DNA of 28,486 nt, taken from positions 1-28,486 of the forward strand of contig JAMCVO010000553.1 in the NCBI GenBank assembly GCA_023475715.1, read 5' to 3'. Shown here piece by piece: positions 15,371-24,263 of the stretch. Source of the DNA: Actinomycetota bacterium (GTDB lineage: Bacteria > Actinomycetota > Humimicrobiia > Humimicrobiales > Humimicrobiaceae). Numbering within the stretch: the first letter of the stretch is position 1; each line of letters starts with the position of its first letter. The notes under the pieces were generated by a model that ran no database searches, was not told the origin of the DNA, and saw only the letters and a program-made list of their open reading frames with translations. The translations under genes were made by a program, and so were the position numbers.

Positions 15371-15985
15371 ATGATAGAAAAGGAAAAAATTACTGTAGGA
15401 GTGCTGGCGCTTCAGGGTGCTTTCAGGGAACATATAAAAGCTATTAAAAGAAGCGGGCATAATGCGTTAGAAGTAAGGAACGTCGAGCAGCTAAATGAAA
15501 TTGACGGGTTAATAATTCCCGGCGGGGAAAGCACCACAATAAATAAATTAATTGAAAAATATGGTTTTAAGAAGGCTCTTGAAAATTTTTACAAATCTTC
15601 CAAGCCTATTTTTGGAACATGTGCAGGGTTGATTATTCTTTCAAAAAAAGTTACTGACAGTAAGTTTTGCCTGGGTTTTATCGATATTATTGCAGACAGA
15701 AATGCATATGGGAGGCAAATAGACAGTTTTGAAGAAAATATAGATTTGAAAAAAGTGCAGAGTTTAAATGGTTCAAAGTTCCATGCAGTTTTTATAAGGG
15801 CCCCGAAGATTAAAGAAATTGGCAGTAAAGTGGAAGAACTGGGCAGATATAAAAACGAGATAGTTCTTGCAAGAGAAGGAAATGTACTTGTCTGTGCTTT
15901 TCATCCTGAATTGACCGAGGATTTACGGATACACCAATATTTTATTGATATGATAAGGAAATCAAAGTATCATAAAAAGAATTAA
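15371..15985 (+). CDS. pdxT: Pyridoxal 5'-phosphate synthase, glutaminase subunit PdxT
   Basis: Class I glutamine amidotransferase that hydrolyses glutamine and channels ammonia to PdxS. The 204-residue protein has the family start VGVLALQGAFREHI, the oxyanion segment GLIIPGGEST, the nucleophile Cys84 in FGTCAGLI, and the His178/Glu180 pair in AFHPELTED. Length is typical (about 190-205). The ribosome binding site is poor, so translation probably depends on coupling to pdxS, 8 bases upstream. The 69-base gap to yebC has no clear terminator. Confidence 0.97.
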   Translation: MIEKEKITVGVLALQGAFREHIKAIKRSGHNALEVRNVEQLNEIDGLIIPGGESTTINKLIEKYGFKKALENFYKSSKPIFGTCAGLIILSKKVTDSKFCLGFIDIIADRNAYGRQIDSFEENIDLKKVQSLNGSKFHAVFIRAPKIKEIGSKVEELGRYKNEIVLAREGNVLVCAFHPELTEDLRIHQYFIDMIRKSKYHKKN

Positions 15986-16054
15986 AACAATTTATTCAAA
16001 CGAATTTAAAAATAAGTAAATTCTGTCAATTAAATCTTAAAAGGGAGATTTGAA

Positions 16055-16807
16055 ATGTCAGGTCATTCAAAATGGCATTCAATTAAGCATAAAAAGGCTA
16101 AAGAAGATGCTAAGAGGGGAAACATTTTTGGAAAGCTAAGTAAAAGCATAACTGTTGCTGCAAGAGAAGGCGGGAGCGGTGATCCTGATAATAATTTCGC
16201 ACTTTCAAATGCAATAGCAAAGGCAAAAGAATACAATATGCCCGGGGAAAATATTGAAAAGGCCATAAAAAGAGGCACCGGCGAAATAGAAGGCGAGAAA
16301 TTTGAAACCATAATGTATGAGGGTTATGGGCCAGGCGGAACCGCTATTATGGTTGAAGCAATGACGGAAAACAGAAACAGAACGGCTTCGGATATCAGAA
16401 ATATATTTTCAAAAAGCGGCGGTAATCTTGGTGAAACCGGATGTGTGGGCTGGCTCTTTGAAAGAAAAGGCATAATATTGATAGAAAAAAGTACTGTAAG
16501 CGACGAAGAAGCATTCATGTTAAATGTAATCGATTCCGGGGCCGAAGATATTCAGGATGAAAAGGACTTTTATGAAATAACAGTCGGTCCTGCAGGTTTT
16601 ATGAATTTAAGAAAAAATCTTGAAAAAAATAATATAAAAATTAAATCCAGTGAAATAACGTATGTTCCCAAAACAACTGTTGAAGTTTCAAAAAAAGATG
16701 CACAGAAAGTCCTAAGGCTCATTAATTTACTTGATGATTCTGACGATATACAGAACGTTTATTCAAATGTTGAATTAAGCGATGATATTTTAGAAGAGGT
16801 CGAATAG
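16055..16807 (+). CDS. yebC: YebC/TACO1 family protein
   Basis: A 250-residue member of the YebC/TACO1 family, cytoplasmic, described as DNA-binding regulators and, for YebC-type members, as factors that help the ribosome through difficult sequences. The universal N-terminus is present (MSGHSKWHSIKHKKAKEDAK), followed by GKLSKSITVAAREGG, NMPGENIEKAIKRGTGE and EGYGPGGTAIMVEAMTENRNRT. Length is normal. The start is well supported by AAGGGAGATTTGAA. It heads the Holliday-junction cluster, as in very many bacteria where yebC precedes ruvC. Confidence 0.97.
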   Translation: MSGHSKWHSIKHKKAKEDAKRGNIFGKLSKSITVAAREGGSGDPDNNFALSNAIAKAKEYNMPGENIEKAIKRGTGEIEGEKFETIMYEGYGPGGTAIMVEAMTENRNRTASDIRNIFSKSGGNLGETGCVGWLFERKGIILIEKSTVSDEEAFMLNVIDSGAEDIQDEKDFYEITVGPAGFMNLRKNLEKNNIKIKSSEITYVPKTTVEVSKKDAQKVLRLINLLDDSDDIQNVYSNVELSDDILEEVE

Positions 16808-16833
16808 ATATAAATTTTCAAAAAACAAATGAC

Positions 16834-17358
16834 ATGGGAAATGATCTGATCAGGGTATTAGGCATAGATCCTGGTCTCGAAACCACAGGAGTAGGTATTT
16901 TAGATATAAAGGGAAGCAAATTTATACCTGTTTATTGTGATTGTATAATTACAAAATCCAGCTTGCAAACTCATCAGAGGTTAAAAAATATTTATGAAAC
17001 CCTGGAAGGAATCATTAATAATTACTGCCCGGATTGTCTTGCTATTGAAAATATTTTTTTCAGTGCAAACGTTAAGACGGCACTGGCTATTGGACAGGCA
17101 AGAGGGGTTTTATTGCTTGCCGGAAGCAAAAATAATCTAAAGATTTATGAATATACGCCTCTCCAGGTAAAGCAGGCAATAGTCGGTTATGGAAGAGCCA
17201 CAAAAAAACAAATAAAATATATGGTAAAAATAATACTTGGTGTCAAAGAAGAATTCTTTCCGAAGCAAGATGATGCATGGGATGCAATGGGAATTGCCCT
17301 TTGCCATGCGAGCATGAGCAAATTTAAAGACAGGGTAGAAACTCATTTGAAAAAATGA
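16834..17358 (+). CDS. ruvC: Crossover junction endodeoxyribonuclease RuvC
   Basis: Resolves Holliday junctions by paired nicks, working with RuvAB. The 174-residue protein has all four acidic catalytic residues: Asp12 in GIDPG, Glu71 in AIENIFF, and Asp146 and Asp149 in QDDAWDAMGIALCH. The conserved KTALAIGQARGV helix is also intact. The chosen ATG gives the family's usual N-terminus just before the first strand; no clear ribosome binding site is present, and the gene begins 26 bases after yebC. Presence of ruvC separates this organism from Bacillus-type genomes, which use RecU. Confidence 0.96.
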   Translation: MGNDLIRVLGIDPGLETTGVGILDIKGSKFIPVYCDCIITKSSLQTHQRLKNIYETLEGIINNYCPDCLAIENIFFSANVKTALAIGQARGVLLLAGSKNNLKIYEYTPLQVKQAIVGYGRATKKQIKYMVKIILGVKEEFFPKQDDAWDAMGIALCHASMSKFKDRVETHLKK

Positions 17359-17419
17359 TATGAAGTTCTTATTGAGATAATGACCGAAAAATAACAGATA
17401 AATTGCCAGGATTTTTAAA

Positions 17420-18010
17420 ATGATAGCCAGACTTAATGGAAAACTTATAGAGAAACTCCCGACGAAAGTAATTATAGACATAAGCGGAATCGGATTTGAA
17501 ATTCTAATTTCAGGCAGGACTTATGAAAAACTTCCTGCTGTTGGAAATGTTACTTCTTTAAATATTTATACCCATGTAAGGGAAGATGAGATCAAACTTA
17601 TCGGGTTCGGTATTGAAGAAGAAAAAGATATGTTTTTAAAATTAATCAGTGTCTCGGGGATTTCAGTAAAAATTGCCCTGAGCTCTTTTTCCATATATTC
17701 TGCAGATGAGCTGACAAGGATAATACTTTCCAAGGACGTGGATTTAATCAGACGAATCCCGGGTATTGGGAAAAAGCTTGCTGAAAGAATGATTGTTGAG
17801 CTTAAGGATAAACTTGAAGAAAGTGAATTTGAAAATTTGAAAACAGCCGGTACCTTTGAGAATGAAAAAATATCTGAAGTAAGGCAAGCTTTAAAAGCAC
17901 TGGGATATAATACAAGAGAAATAGATAAAGTCATTGGAAAGATGAATATCGAGAATCTGAAGAATATGAGAACGGAAGAAATTCTAAAACTTGCCCTTAA
18001 GGAGGTATAA
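17420..18010 (+). CDS. ruvA: Holliday junction DNA helicase subunit RuvA
   Basis: Tetrameric junction-binding subunit that holds four-way DNA and loads RuvB. The 196-residue protein has an N-terminal OB-fold (MIARLNGKLIEKLPTKVIID), two helix-hairpin-helix motifs (LISVSGISVKIALSS, with a Ser in place of the usual Gly-Pro, and IRRIPGIGKKLAERMIVELK) and the C-terminal three-helix domain (VRQALKALGYNTREIDKVI) that contacts RuvB. The start is preceded by CCAGGATTTTTAAA. It is 61 bases downstream of ruvC and its last codons contain a perfect AAGGAGGT ribosome binding site for what follows. Confidence 0.96.
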   Translation: MIARLNGKLIEKLPTKVIIDISGIGFEILISGRTYEKLPAVGNVTSLNIYTHVREDEIKLIGFGIEEEKDMFLKLISVSGISVKIALSSFSIYSADELTRIILSKDVDLIRRIPGIGKKLAERMIVELKDKLEESEFENLKTAGTFENEKISEVRQALKALGYNTREIDKVIGKMNIENLKNMRTEEILKLALKEV

Positions 18011-18067
18011 GTTATCAGACAAGATAGCAGTAATAATTCCGATAAATCAGTTAAAGGAGTAGAATTT

Positions 18068-19114
18068 GTGCCTGACAGAAGCCCTGAAGAGGACTTAAGT
18101 TTTATAACTCCAAAATACAAAAAAGAAGACAGCGAGTTAGATAAAAGTCTTCGCCCAAAATCTATTTCTGATTTTATCGGACAGGAAAAAATTGTGGAAA
18201 ACCTGAAGATTTTTATAGATTCTGCAAAGAAAAGAAATGAGCCCCTAGACCACGTGATACTTTCAGGTCCTCCGGGACTTGGTAAAACCTGTCTTGCAGA
18301 GATAATAGCAAACGAGCTTGGGGTTAATTTTAAAATTACTTCAGGTCCTGCTATAGAACGTGCAGGGGACCTTGCTGCCATTCTTACCAATCTGGATAAA
18401 TTTGATGTACTTTTCATTGATGAGATGCACAGACTCAACAGAGTTGTTGAAGAAATTCTATATCCTGTAATGGAGGATTATAAATTGGATATTATTATAG
18501 GAAAGGGTCCATCCGCAAGATCAATAAGAATAGATATAGCGCCATTTACAATAATAGGGGCAACAACAAGAATAGGATTAATCGCGGCACCGCTTCGGGA
18601 TAGGTTTGGGGTACATTTACGTCTTGATTATTATAATATCGACAGCATTCTAAAGATTATTATCAGATCCGCAGAAATACTTGAAATGAATGTTACGGAG
18701 GAAGGGGCACATTCCATTGCTAAAAGATCAAGAGGTACTCCTAGAATTGCCAACAGGCTTTTGAAAAGAGTAAGGGATTATGCTCTCATCTATGGAGACG
18801 GCCAGATAAACGAAGTGATTGCTGAGAATGCTTTATCAAAACTGGATATAGATAAGCTTGGGCTGGATGTCATCGACAAGAAAATATTGCATACAATCGT
18901 AACCAAATTTGGCGGAGGGCCGGTAGGCGTAGGGACAATAGCAGTTTCCATAGGAGAAGAAGTGGATACGGTGGAAGATGTATACGAACCATATCTTCTG
19001 CAGCTGGGTTTTATAAAAAGAACTGCAAAGGGCAGGGTTGCCACAGAACTGGCCTATAAGCATTTGGGTATTGATAGAGATGATAAAGAAAAAGATGCAA
19101 GACTTTTTAAATAA
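18068..19114 (+). CDS. ruvB: Holliday junction DNA helicase motor RuvB
   Basis: AAA+ ATPase that drives branch migration. Visible motifs are Walker A GPPGLGKT (67-74), Walker [10 protein letters not shown] (117-124), sensor 1 GATTR (164-168), the arginine-finger segment LRDRFG (176-181), and a C-terminal winged helix ([20 protein letters not shown]). I start at GTG 18068, 8 bases after AGGAG, giving 348 residues and the family-like [13 protein letters not shown] at residue 27. The frame is also open back to the ruvA stop, and a perfect AAGGAGGT lies 8 bases before an ATC codon at 18014. A non-canonical upstream start with an 18-residue hydrophilic extension therefore cannot be excluded. Confidence 0.96.
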   Translation: MPDRSPEEDLSFITPKYKKEDSELDKSLRPKSISDFIGQEKIVENLKIFIDSAKKRNEPLDHVILSGPPGLGKTCLAEIIANELGVNFKITSGPAIERAGDLAAILTNLDKFDVLFIDEMHRLNRVVEEILYPVMEDYKLDIIIGKGPSARSIRIDIAPFTIIGATTRIGLIAAPLRDRFGVHLRLDYYNIDSILKIIIRSAEILEMNVTEEGAHSIAKRSRGTPRIANRLLKRVRDYALIYGDGQINEVIAENALSKLDIDKLGLDVIDKKILHTIVTKFGGGPVGVGTIAVSIGEEVDTVEDVYEPYLLQLGFIKRTAKGRVATELAYKHLGIDRDDKEKDARLFK

Positions 19115-19123
19115 AGAATACCT

Positions 19124-20137
19124 ATGAAGCTTGATTTATTTTATTACGACCTTCCGGAGAAATTCATCGCACAGGAACCTTTGATCCAAAGAGACAGATC
19201 AAAATTAATGATTTTAAACAGAAAAACGGGTGAGATTTCTCATGATATCTTCTGCAACATTTCAGAATATCTAAAAAAAGATGATGTGCTTGTTTTAAAT
19301 GAAAGCAAGGTTACAAAATGCAGACTGTCAGGTATAAAAGAAAATACTGGTGCAAAAATTGAAGTCTTTGTGTTGAGAAGAATAAAAGGTGAGAAATACC
19401 TGGTTTTGTTAAAACCTGCCAAAAAGCTATCGGTTTTAAGCAAGGTAAATATCGGAAATTACTATTTTTCCGTTATTGAGAAGCTTGGATACGGGAAAGC
19501 TGTTGTGGAATTCAATGCATCTCTTGATGATATTATAAATAAGTATGGAAAAGTCCCCCTGCCTCCCTATATTAAAAATGAAAACATCAGCGAAGAAAGA
19601 TACCAGACAATTTATGCAAGAGTAAATGGTTCTGCAGCGGCTCCAACAGCCGGATTTCATTTTACTTATAAACTCATTAAAGAACTTAAAGGCAGAGGGA
19701 TTAATTTTGCCAGGCTCAGACTGGATATAGGGCTGGATACATTCAGGCCAATAATTGAAGATGAAATAGAAGAACATGTGATCCATAACGAGTATTATTC
19801 ACTTTCGGATAGTGAAGCAAATAAAATTAGCCGGTCCCTGCAGGATGGCGGAAGGATCGTTGCCGTGGGGACCACTTCAACAAGAGTTCTGGAAACTGTT
19901 TTTTCAAAAAAAGGTAAAATTTCGGGCGATAGAGGCAATACTGAACTATATATATACCCAGGTTATAAGTTTAAAGCTGTTGATGCTATGCTTACAAATT
20001 TCCATTTGCCTTATTCCACGCTTCTTGTTATGGTTAGTGCTTTTGCAGGCAGGGAGAATGTAATTAAAGCATATGAGGAAGCCAAAAAACATAATTACAG
20101 GTTTTTCAGTTTCGGTGACTGCATGTTGATAAGTTAA
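19124..20137 (+). CDS. queA: S-adenosylmethionine:tRNA ribosyltransferase-isomerase QueA
   Basis: Transfers and isomerises the ribosyl group of SAM onto 7-aminomethyl-7-deazaguanine in tRNA, the penultimate queuosine step. The 337-residue protein has the N-terminal LDLFYYDLPEKFIAQEP, LVLNESKVTKCRL (a variant of the common LNDTKV.PARL), VPLPPYIKN, GSAAAPTAGFHFT, VGTTSTRVLE and the closing NFHLPYSTLLVMVSAFAG. Length is normal. It starts 9 bases after ruvB and precedes tgt, the classic ruvB-queA-tgt order. The ribosome binding site is weak, consistent with translation from the upstream message. Confidence 0.97.
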   Translation: MKLDLFYYDLPEKFIAQEPLIQRDRSKLMILNRKTGEISHDIFCNISEYLKKDDVLVLNESKVTKCRLSGIKENTGAKIEVFVLRRIKGEKYLVLLKPAKKLSVLSKVNIGNYYFSVIEKLGYGKAVVEFNASLDDIINKYGKVPLPPYIKNENISEERYQTIYARVNGSAAAPTAGFHFTYKLIKELKGRGINFARLRLDIGLDTFRPIIEDEIEEHVIHNEYYSLSDSEANKISRSLQDGGRIVAVGTTSTRVLETVFSKKGKISGDRGNTELYIYPGYKFKAVDAMLTNFHLPYSTLLVMVSAFAGRENVIKAYEEAKKHNYRFFSFGDCMLIS

Positions 20138-20176
20138 ACTAAGATTATGTGATTATATGCTAAAACTAATGTAAAA

Positions 20177-21316
20177 ATGACAGATAATAAGAACTTTTTT
20201 CAAATTCTAGGTAAAGATAAAAAGACAGCTGCCAGAACAGGTCTGATAGAAACCAGTCATGGAACAATTTCTACCCCTGTATACATGCCTGTTGGGACAA
20301 AAGCTTCTGTTAAAGCTATAGACCATCATGATTTGTATGAGATGGGCTGTGATATTATCCTTGGTAATCTTTATCATCTTTACCTTCAGCCTGGGATTGA
20401 CGTGCTTGAAAAAGCAGGCGGCCTGCACAAATTTATGAACTGGAACAGGAGTATATTGACTGACAGCGGCGGCTTTCAGGTTTTCAGCCTCAGCAAAATC
20501 AGGAAAATTACAGACGAAGGAGTTCAGTTCAAATCTATAATTGATGGCTCAAGTCATTTTTTCTCTCCGGAAGATGTAATAAGGATGCAGTTAAGCATAG
20601 GTTCTGATATAGCTATGGTCCTTGATGAATGCATCGAATTCAACGAAGATTATAAATATACGCTGAATGCCGCACAAAGAACACTTAAATGGGCGGAAAT
20701 TTCATTAAAAACAAGAGATAGGATAAATAAGGAAAAAAAAGACGGAATAAAAGTATTTGGCATAATTCAGGGAGGATTTATAAAAGACTTAAGAAGGTTT
20801 TGCGCTGAATCAATTTCTTCGATGGATTTTGATGGTATTGCAGTGGGAGGATTAAGTGTCGGGGAAAACAGGGACATTACTTTTGATATTTTAAAATATA
20901 CGGTAAATTATATTGACAGGAGCAGGCCCTTTTATTTTATGGGATTGGGAGATCCCATTGGAATAATTTATGCAATTGAATGCGGTGTGGACATGTTTGA
21001 TTGTGTTATGCCCACAAGGATTTCAAGAAATGGCAGCATCTTTACAAGTCAGGGAAAGATAAATATAAAAAATAAGAGGTTTACACATGATTTTTCACCA
21101 CTTGACCAGTCATGTGATTGCTATACATGTGCAAATTTCACAAAATCCTACCTGAAGCATCTTTATAAGTGTAAGGAAATACTTGCAAGCATGCTGCTTA
21201 CTGTTCACAATTTGAGATTTATGTTTAATCTTGTCGAAAATGCCAGAGGAGCAATAAAGGCGGGAAATTTCTTACAATTTAAGGAAGATTTTATAAAAAA
21301 CTATAATATAGATTAA
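20177..21316 (+). CDS. tgt: tRNA-guanine transglycosylase (queuine type)
   Basis: Exchanges guanine-34 of GUN-anticodon tRNAs for preQ1. The 379-residue protein has the base-binding ILTDSGGFQVFSL with Asp96, GGLSVGE (225-230), the nucleophile Asp275 in MFDCVMPTR, and the zinc site Cys313-x-Cys315-x2-Cys318 with His344 (SMLLTVHN). Small departures from the usual wording occur (GNLYHLYLQPG, VLDECIEF) but no key residue is missing. The gene follows queA after 39 bases and has a poor ribosome binding site. QueA and Tgt together show that the last steps of queuosine synthesis are encoded; the preQ1-forming genes are not in the window. Confidence 0.97.
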   Translation: MTDNKNFFQILGKDKKTAARTGLIETSHGTISTPVYMPVGTKASVKAIDHHDLYEMGCDIILGNLYHLYLQPGIDVLEKAGGLHKFMNWNRSILTDSGGFQVFSLSKIRKITDEGVQFKSIIDGSSHFFSPEDVIRMQLSIGSDIAMVLDECIEFNEDYKYTLNAAQRTLKWAEISLKTRDRINKEKKDGIKVFGIIQGGFIKDLRRFCAESISSMDFDGIAVGGLSVGENRDITFDILKYTVNYIDRSRPFYFMGLGDPIGIIYAIECGVDMFDCVMPTRISRNGSIFTSQGKINIKNKRFTHDFSPLDQSCDCYTCANFTKSYLKHLYKCKEILASMLLTVHNLRFMFNLVENARGAIKAGNFLQFKEDFIKNYNID

Positions 21317-21476
21317 AATTAACGCAAGGAATTAAACAAAAATAAAATAAAGCATTGCAAATTTTTTAAAAATGTAAATAATAGTTATATTTGGTTATTT
21401 ATAAAGCAACTTTTATAAATAATCATAGTTTGTTTATAAATAAACATATTAAACTTAGAATTCAGGAGAGAGAACA
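21317..21476 (+). promoter_or_regulatory. yajC leader with three TTTATAAA palindromes
   Basis: This 160-base AT-rich gap probably carries the promoter of the yajC-secD-secF group. Three exact copies of the 8-bp palindrome TTTATAAA begin at 21398, 21412 and 21433 (spacings 14 and 21 bases). A TTGCAA (21355-21360) could be a -35 box for a weak -10 near 21379, but the match is poor. The region ends in a strong ribosome binding site, AGGAGAGAG. The palindromes could be binding sites for a regulator or merely reflect AT bias. Confidence 0.35.
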
Positions 21477-21938
21477 ATGTCAAAGAAAATAATAGCTGTT
21501 ATAGTTGCATGCATATTATTAATAGGCATCAGTGCAGTTTTTGTCGGCTGCAGCGCACTTTTCCCGACCACAACAACAACTGCTGCTTCAACGGCTGCCG
21601 GAGCAACAACTGCTACCACTGAGGCACCGACTGGGTTTAGAGCTATATTTGCCAGCTATGGAACGTGGATATGGCTGGTAATTCTGGCAGTTGCGTTTTA
21701 TTTTCTGTTGATCAGACCTCAGAGGACAAGATCGAAGAAAGCCCAGGATTTACTTAGAAGCATTCAAAGAGGCGATGAAATTGTAACTATCGGTGGATTT
21801 TACGGAAGGGTTAAAGATGTTCGGGAAGATAGTGTAATAATTACAATTGCCGGCGGGGTAGACGTAAAGATCAGCAAAAGCGCTGTTGCAAGAAATTTAA
21901 CCGGCGATCAAAACCAGAAAACGCCAACAGCGAAATAG
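21477..21938 (+). CDS. yajC: Preprotein translocase subunit YajC with lipoprotein-like N-terminus
   Basis: YajC is the small partner of SecDF in the Sec holotranslocon. The C-terminal 90 residues are typical: a transmembrane segment (about 66-83) followed by FLLIRPQRTRSKKAQDLLRS and the RGDEIVTIGGFYGRVKDV domain, ending with a hydrophilic tail. Unusual is the front: an extra signal-peptide-like helix (residues 4-22) with a possible lipobox FVGC (Cys25), then a Thr/Ala-rich linker (about 31-50). The total is 153 residues instead of the usual 85-115. If Cys25 is lipidated, YajC would have a lipid anchor outside, a Thr-rich spacer and then its usual helix. A strong AGGAGAGAG supports this start. 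The lipobox is imperfect (Phe at -3), so an uncleaved two-helix protein is the alternative. Confidence 0.92.
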   Translation: MSKKIIAVIVACILLIGISAVFVGCSALFPTTTTTAASTAAGATTATTEAPTGFRAIFASYGTWIWLVILAVAFYFLLIRPQRTRSKKAQDLLRSIQRGDEIVTIGGFYGRVKDVREDSVIITIAGGVDVKISKSAVARNLTGDQNQKTPTAK

Positions 21939-22030
21939 ACCGGTAAATAATTTCAGCAAAAATAATAATTTAAGCAAGAATAATTTAAAAAGATAACTTA
22001 AAAAGCTTGTAATTGGCTAAATAATTAGAA

Positions 22031-23302
22031 ATGCAAAATAAAAGAATTCAAATTATAGTCATAGTTATTTTTGTAATAATATTGGGTGTGAGCCTTTATT
22101 ATGCGTATCCCTTCCAATCTTCAATAAAGCTTGGTCTGGATCTTAAAGGAGGTACCCAGATTATATTAAAGCCAAGTGAAGTTGGTGTTGAGCAAGTTAC
22201 GGATACTGCATTGGATAAGGCCCAGCTTGTTATATTGAATAGGATTGACAAGCTTGGTATATCAGAGCCCCTTATTACCAGAGATTATAATAAGAATATA
22301 ATTGTTCAGCTTCCCGGTGTCGATGATCCTCAGAGAGCTATTGAACTTATTGGAAAAACTGCCCAGCTTGAGTTTAGAATTCTCGAATCTGTTGATAAAG
22401 ACGGTAAACCCGTTTTTGGGCCAGTGCTGATGACCGGAGACAAGCTTGTAAAGGCTCAAGCAGGGTATGACTCCAATGGAAGAATTGTTGTTTCGATGGC
22501 TTTTAACGCTCAGGGGCAGGCAGAGTTTGCAAAGATAACACGTGAAAACGTAGGAAAACAGCTTGCGATAGTTCTTGACGGCGAGATGAAATCCGCTCCG
22601 AGAATAAAGCAGGCAATTGAAGGAGATGCGGTAATTGAAGGGATAGCTACACTGGCTGAAGCTCAGGACATTGCGCTTGTCCTTCAAACCGGTGCTCTTC
22701 CTGTAAATCTGGAAATGCAGGAAGCGCTGACAATCGGTCCAACACTAGGGCAGGATTCGCTAAGGCAAAGCATACTTGCAGGAGTTATAGGTTTTGCACT
22801 TATTGCTATATTTATGATAGCTCTGTATAGAGGTCTTGGCCTGGTATCATTAATAGGTCTTATATGTTATATAATCATATTCTGGGGAATTCTTGCAGCC
22901 TTAAAAACACCTCTGACATTACCTGGCATCGCTGGTACAATTTTAACCATCGGTATGGCGGTGGATGCCAATGTGCTTATATTTGCCAGAATAAAAGAAG
23001 AGATAATCAAAGGAAAGGGTAAATATGCAGCTTTTTCAGAAGGATTTAGAAATGCATTGAAGGCTATTATAGACTCAAATGTAACCACACTTATTACTGC
23101 TGCGGCACTTTACAGGTTTGGTACCGGGCCAATAAGAGGATTTGCCGTAACACTGGCAATAGGAGTTTTTATAAGCATGTTTACCGCTATAATTCTTGTA
23201 AGATCTATATTGTTTCTGATAGTAAATACAAGGGCAATTACACCGGGATTTATGGGAGTCAGGCTTCCTAAAATAACCAGAGAAGCAGCGAAGGAGAAAT
23301 AA
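22031..23302 (+). CDS. secD: Protein translocase subunit SecD
   Basis: Membrane subunit that uses proton motive force to pull secreted proteins off the Sec channel. The 423-residue protein has an N-terminal transmembrane segment (about 7-26), the hallmark KLGLDLKGGTQI (33-44), an extracellular P1-type domain, and five C-terminal transmembrane segments starting near residue 250. GTILTIGMAVDANVLIFARIKEE and the closing FAVTLAIGVFISMFTA are both family-typical. It is of the shorter Gram-positive/thermophile type, without the long P1 of enteric SecD. No strong ribosome binding site is visible. secF begins directly after its stop codon. Confidence 0.96.
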   Translation: MQNKRIQIIVIVIFVIILGVSLYYAYPFQSSIKLGLDLKGGTQIILKPSEVGVEQVTDTALDKAQLVILNRIDKLGISEPLITRDYNKNIIVQLPGVDDPQRAIELIGKTAQLEFRILESVDKDGKPVFGPVLMTGDKLVKAQAGYDSNGRIVVSMAFNAQGQAEFAKITRENVGKQLAIVLDGEMKSAPRIKQAIEGDAVIEGIATLAEAQDIALVLQTGALPVNLEMQEALTIGPTLGQDSLRQSILAGVIGFALIAIFMIALYRGLGLVSLIGLICYIIIFWGILAALKTPLTLPGIAGTILTIGMAVDANVLIFARIKEEIIKGKGKYAAFSEGFRNALKAIIDSNVTTLITAAALYRFGTGPIRGFAVTLAIGVFISMFTAIILVRSILFLIVNTRAITPGFMGVRLPKITREAAKEK

Positions 23303-24262
23303 TTGGCAAAGAAGAAAAAAATTGCTGCAAAAATTGCTGCAAAAAACATAGCAAAAACAAGGGACGAGGAGGCTGCTTTACCAAAAGAAAAATCTTATAG
23401 ATTTGATTTCCTGGGCAAGAGTAAGTTTGTAATTATTATTTCTACGGTATTTATCATTACCGGGATAATATTTTTCTTTGTAAGAGGATTTAACTTCGGT
23501 ATAGACTTCCGGGGCGGAAATTTAATGGAAGTGCAATTCAAGAAGACTATAACGATTTCACAGCTCCGGGGGACAATGGAGGAAATCGGTTATGGAAAAG
23601 CAATACTCCAAAGTACGGCATCTGACCGGTATATTATAAGAACGGTACAATTAACAGATGAAGAAAAAACCAAAATTCTTAATGATCTTGATAAGAAAAT
23701 AGGAATAATAAAACCGCTTATCCAGGACAGAAATGTAGCTCCGGGATTTTCACAGACTATTATAAAGAATGCCTTGATTGCTGTTGCTATCAGTGTAGCA
23801 GGCATTTTAATATATGTTTGGATTAGATTTGCAGTCAGATTTGCGCTGGTTGCGATACTGGAACTGTTCCATGACCTTTTAATCATATTAAGTTTCTATT
23901 TAATATCTTACAGGGAATTCAATTCCACAACCATTGCAGTTATTTTAACAATACTTGGATATTCTTTAAGTGATTGCGTTGTCATATTTGACAGAATTCG
24001 CGAAGAGCTGAAATTCGGAAAAACAGAAAGATTCCCTGATCTTGTTAATTATTCTATAAATAAGACTATTGTAAGATCCTTAATTACCGGAACAACAACA
24101 TTTTTCCCAATAATTGTTTTATTGATTGTTGGTAATGAAACATTAAAGGACTTCGGATTCGGTCTGCTTGTTGGAATTATATCAGGTACTTTTTCTTCAA
24201 TATTTATAGGGCCTCCGGTTCTAGCGGCATGGAATAAAAGATTTCCGGTTTATAAGAAATAA
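23303..24262 (+). CDS. secF: Protein translocase subunit SecF
   Basis: Partner of SecD. The 319-residue protein begins with a Lys/Ala-rich cytoplasmic tail, then a transmembrane segment (about 41-62), FNFGIDFRGGNLMEVQF (63-79), and five further segments. The conserved LGYSLSDCVVIFDRIREE (218-235) contains Asp224 and Asp230. The start is TTG at 23303, immediately after the secD stop TAA; AAGGAG at 23291-23296 is well placed. It is separate from secD rather than fused as in Bacillus. The gene ends one base before recJ. Confidence 0.96.
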   Translation: MAKKKKIAAKIAAKNIAKTRDEEAALPKEKSYRFDFLGKSKFVIIISTVFIITGIIFFFVRGFNFGIDFRGGNLMEVQFKKTITISQLRGTMEEIGYGKAILQSTASDRYIIRTVQLTDEEKTKILNDLDKKIGIIKPLIQDRNVAPGFSQTIIKNALIAVAISVAGILIYVWIRFAVRFALVAILELFHDLLIILSFYLISYREFNSTTIAVILTILGYSLSDCVVIFDRIREELKFGKTERFPDLVNYSINKTIVRSLITGTTTFFPIIVLLIVGNETLKDFGFGLLVGIISGTFSSIFIGPPVLAAWNKRFPVYKK

Positions 24263-24263
24263 G

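Noticed and set aside
17566..18438. Long - strand open frame (290 codons) opposite ruvA and ruvB
   Set aside because: It is the complementary-strand shadow of two strongly conserved genes and has a Ser/Leu/Ile-rich composition without any family motif.
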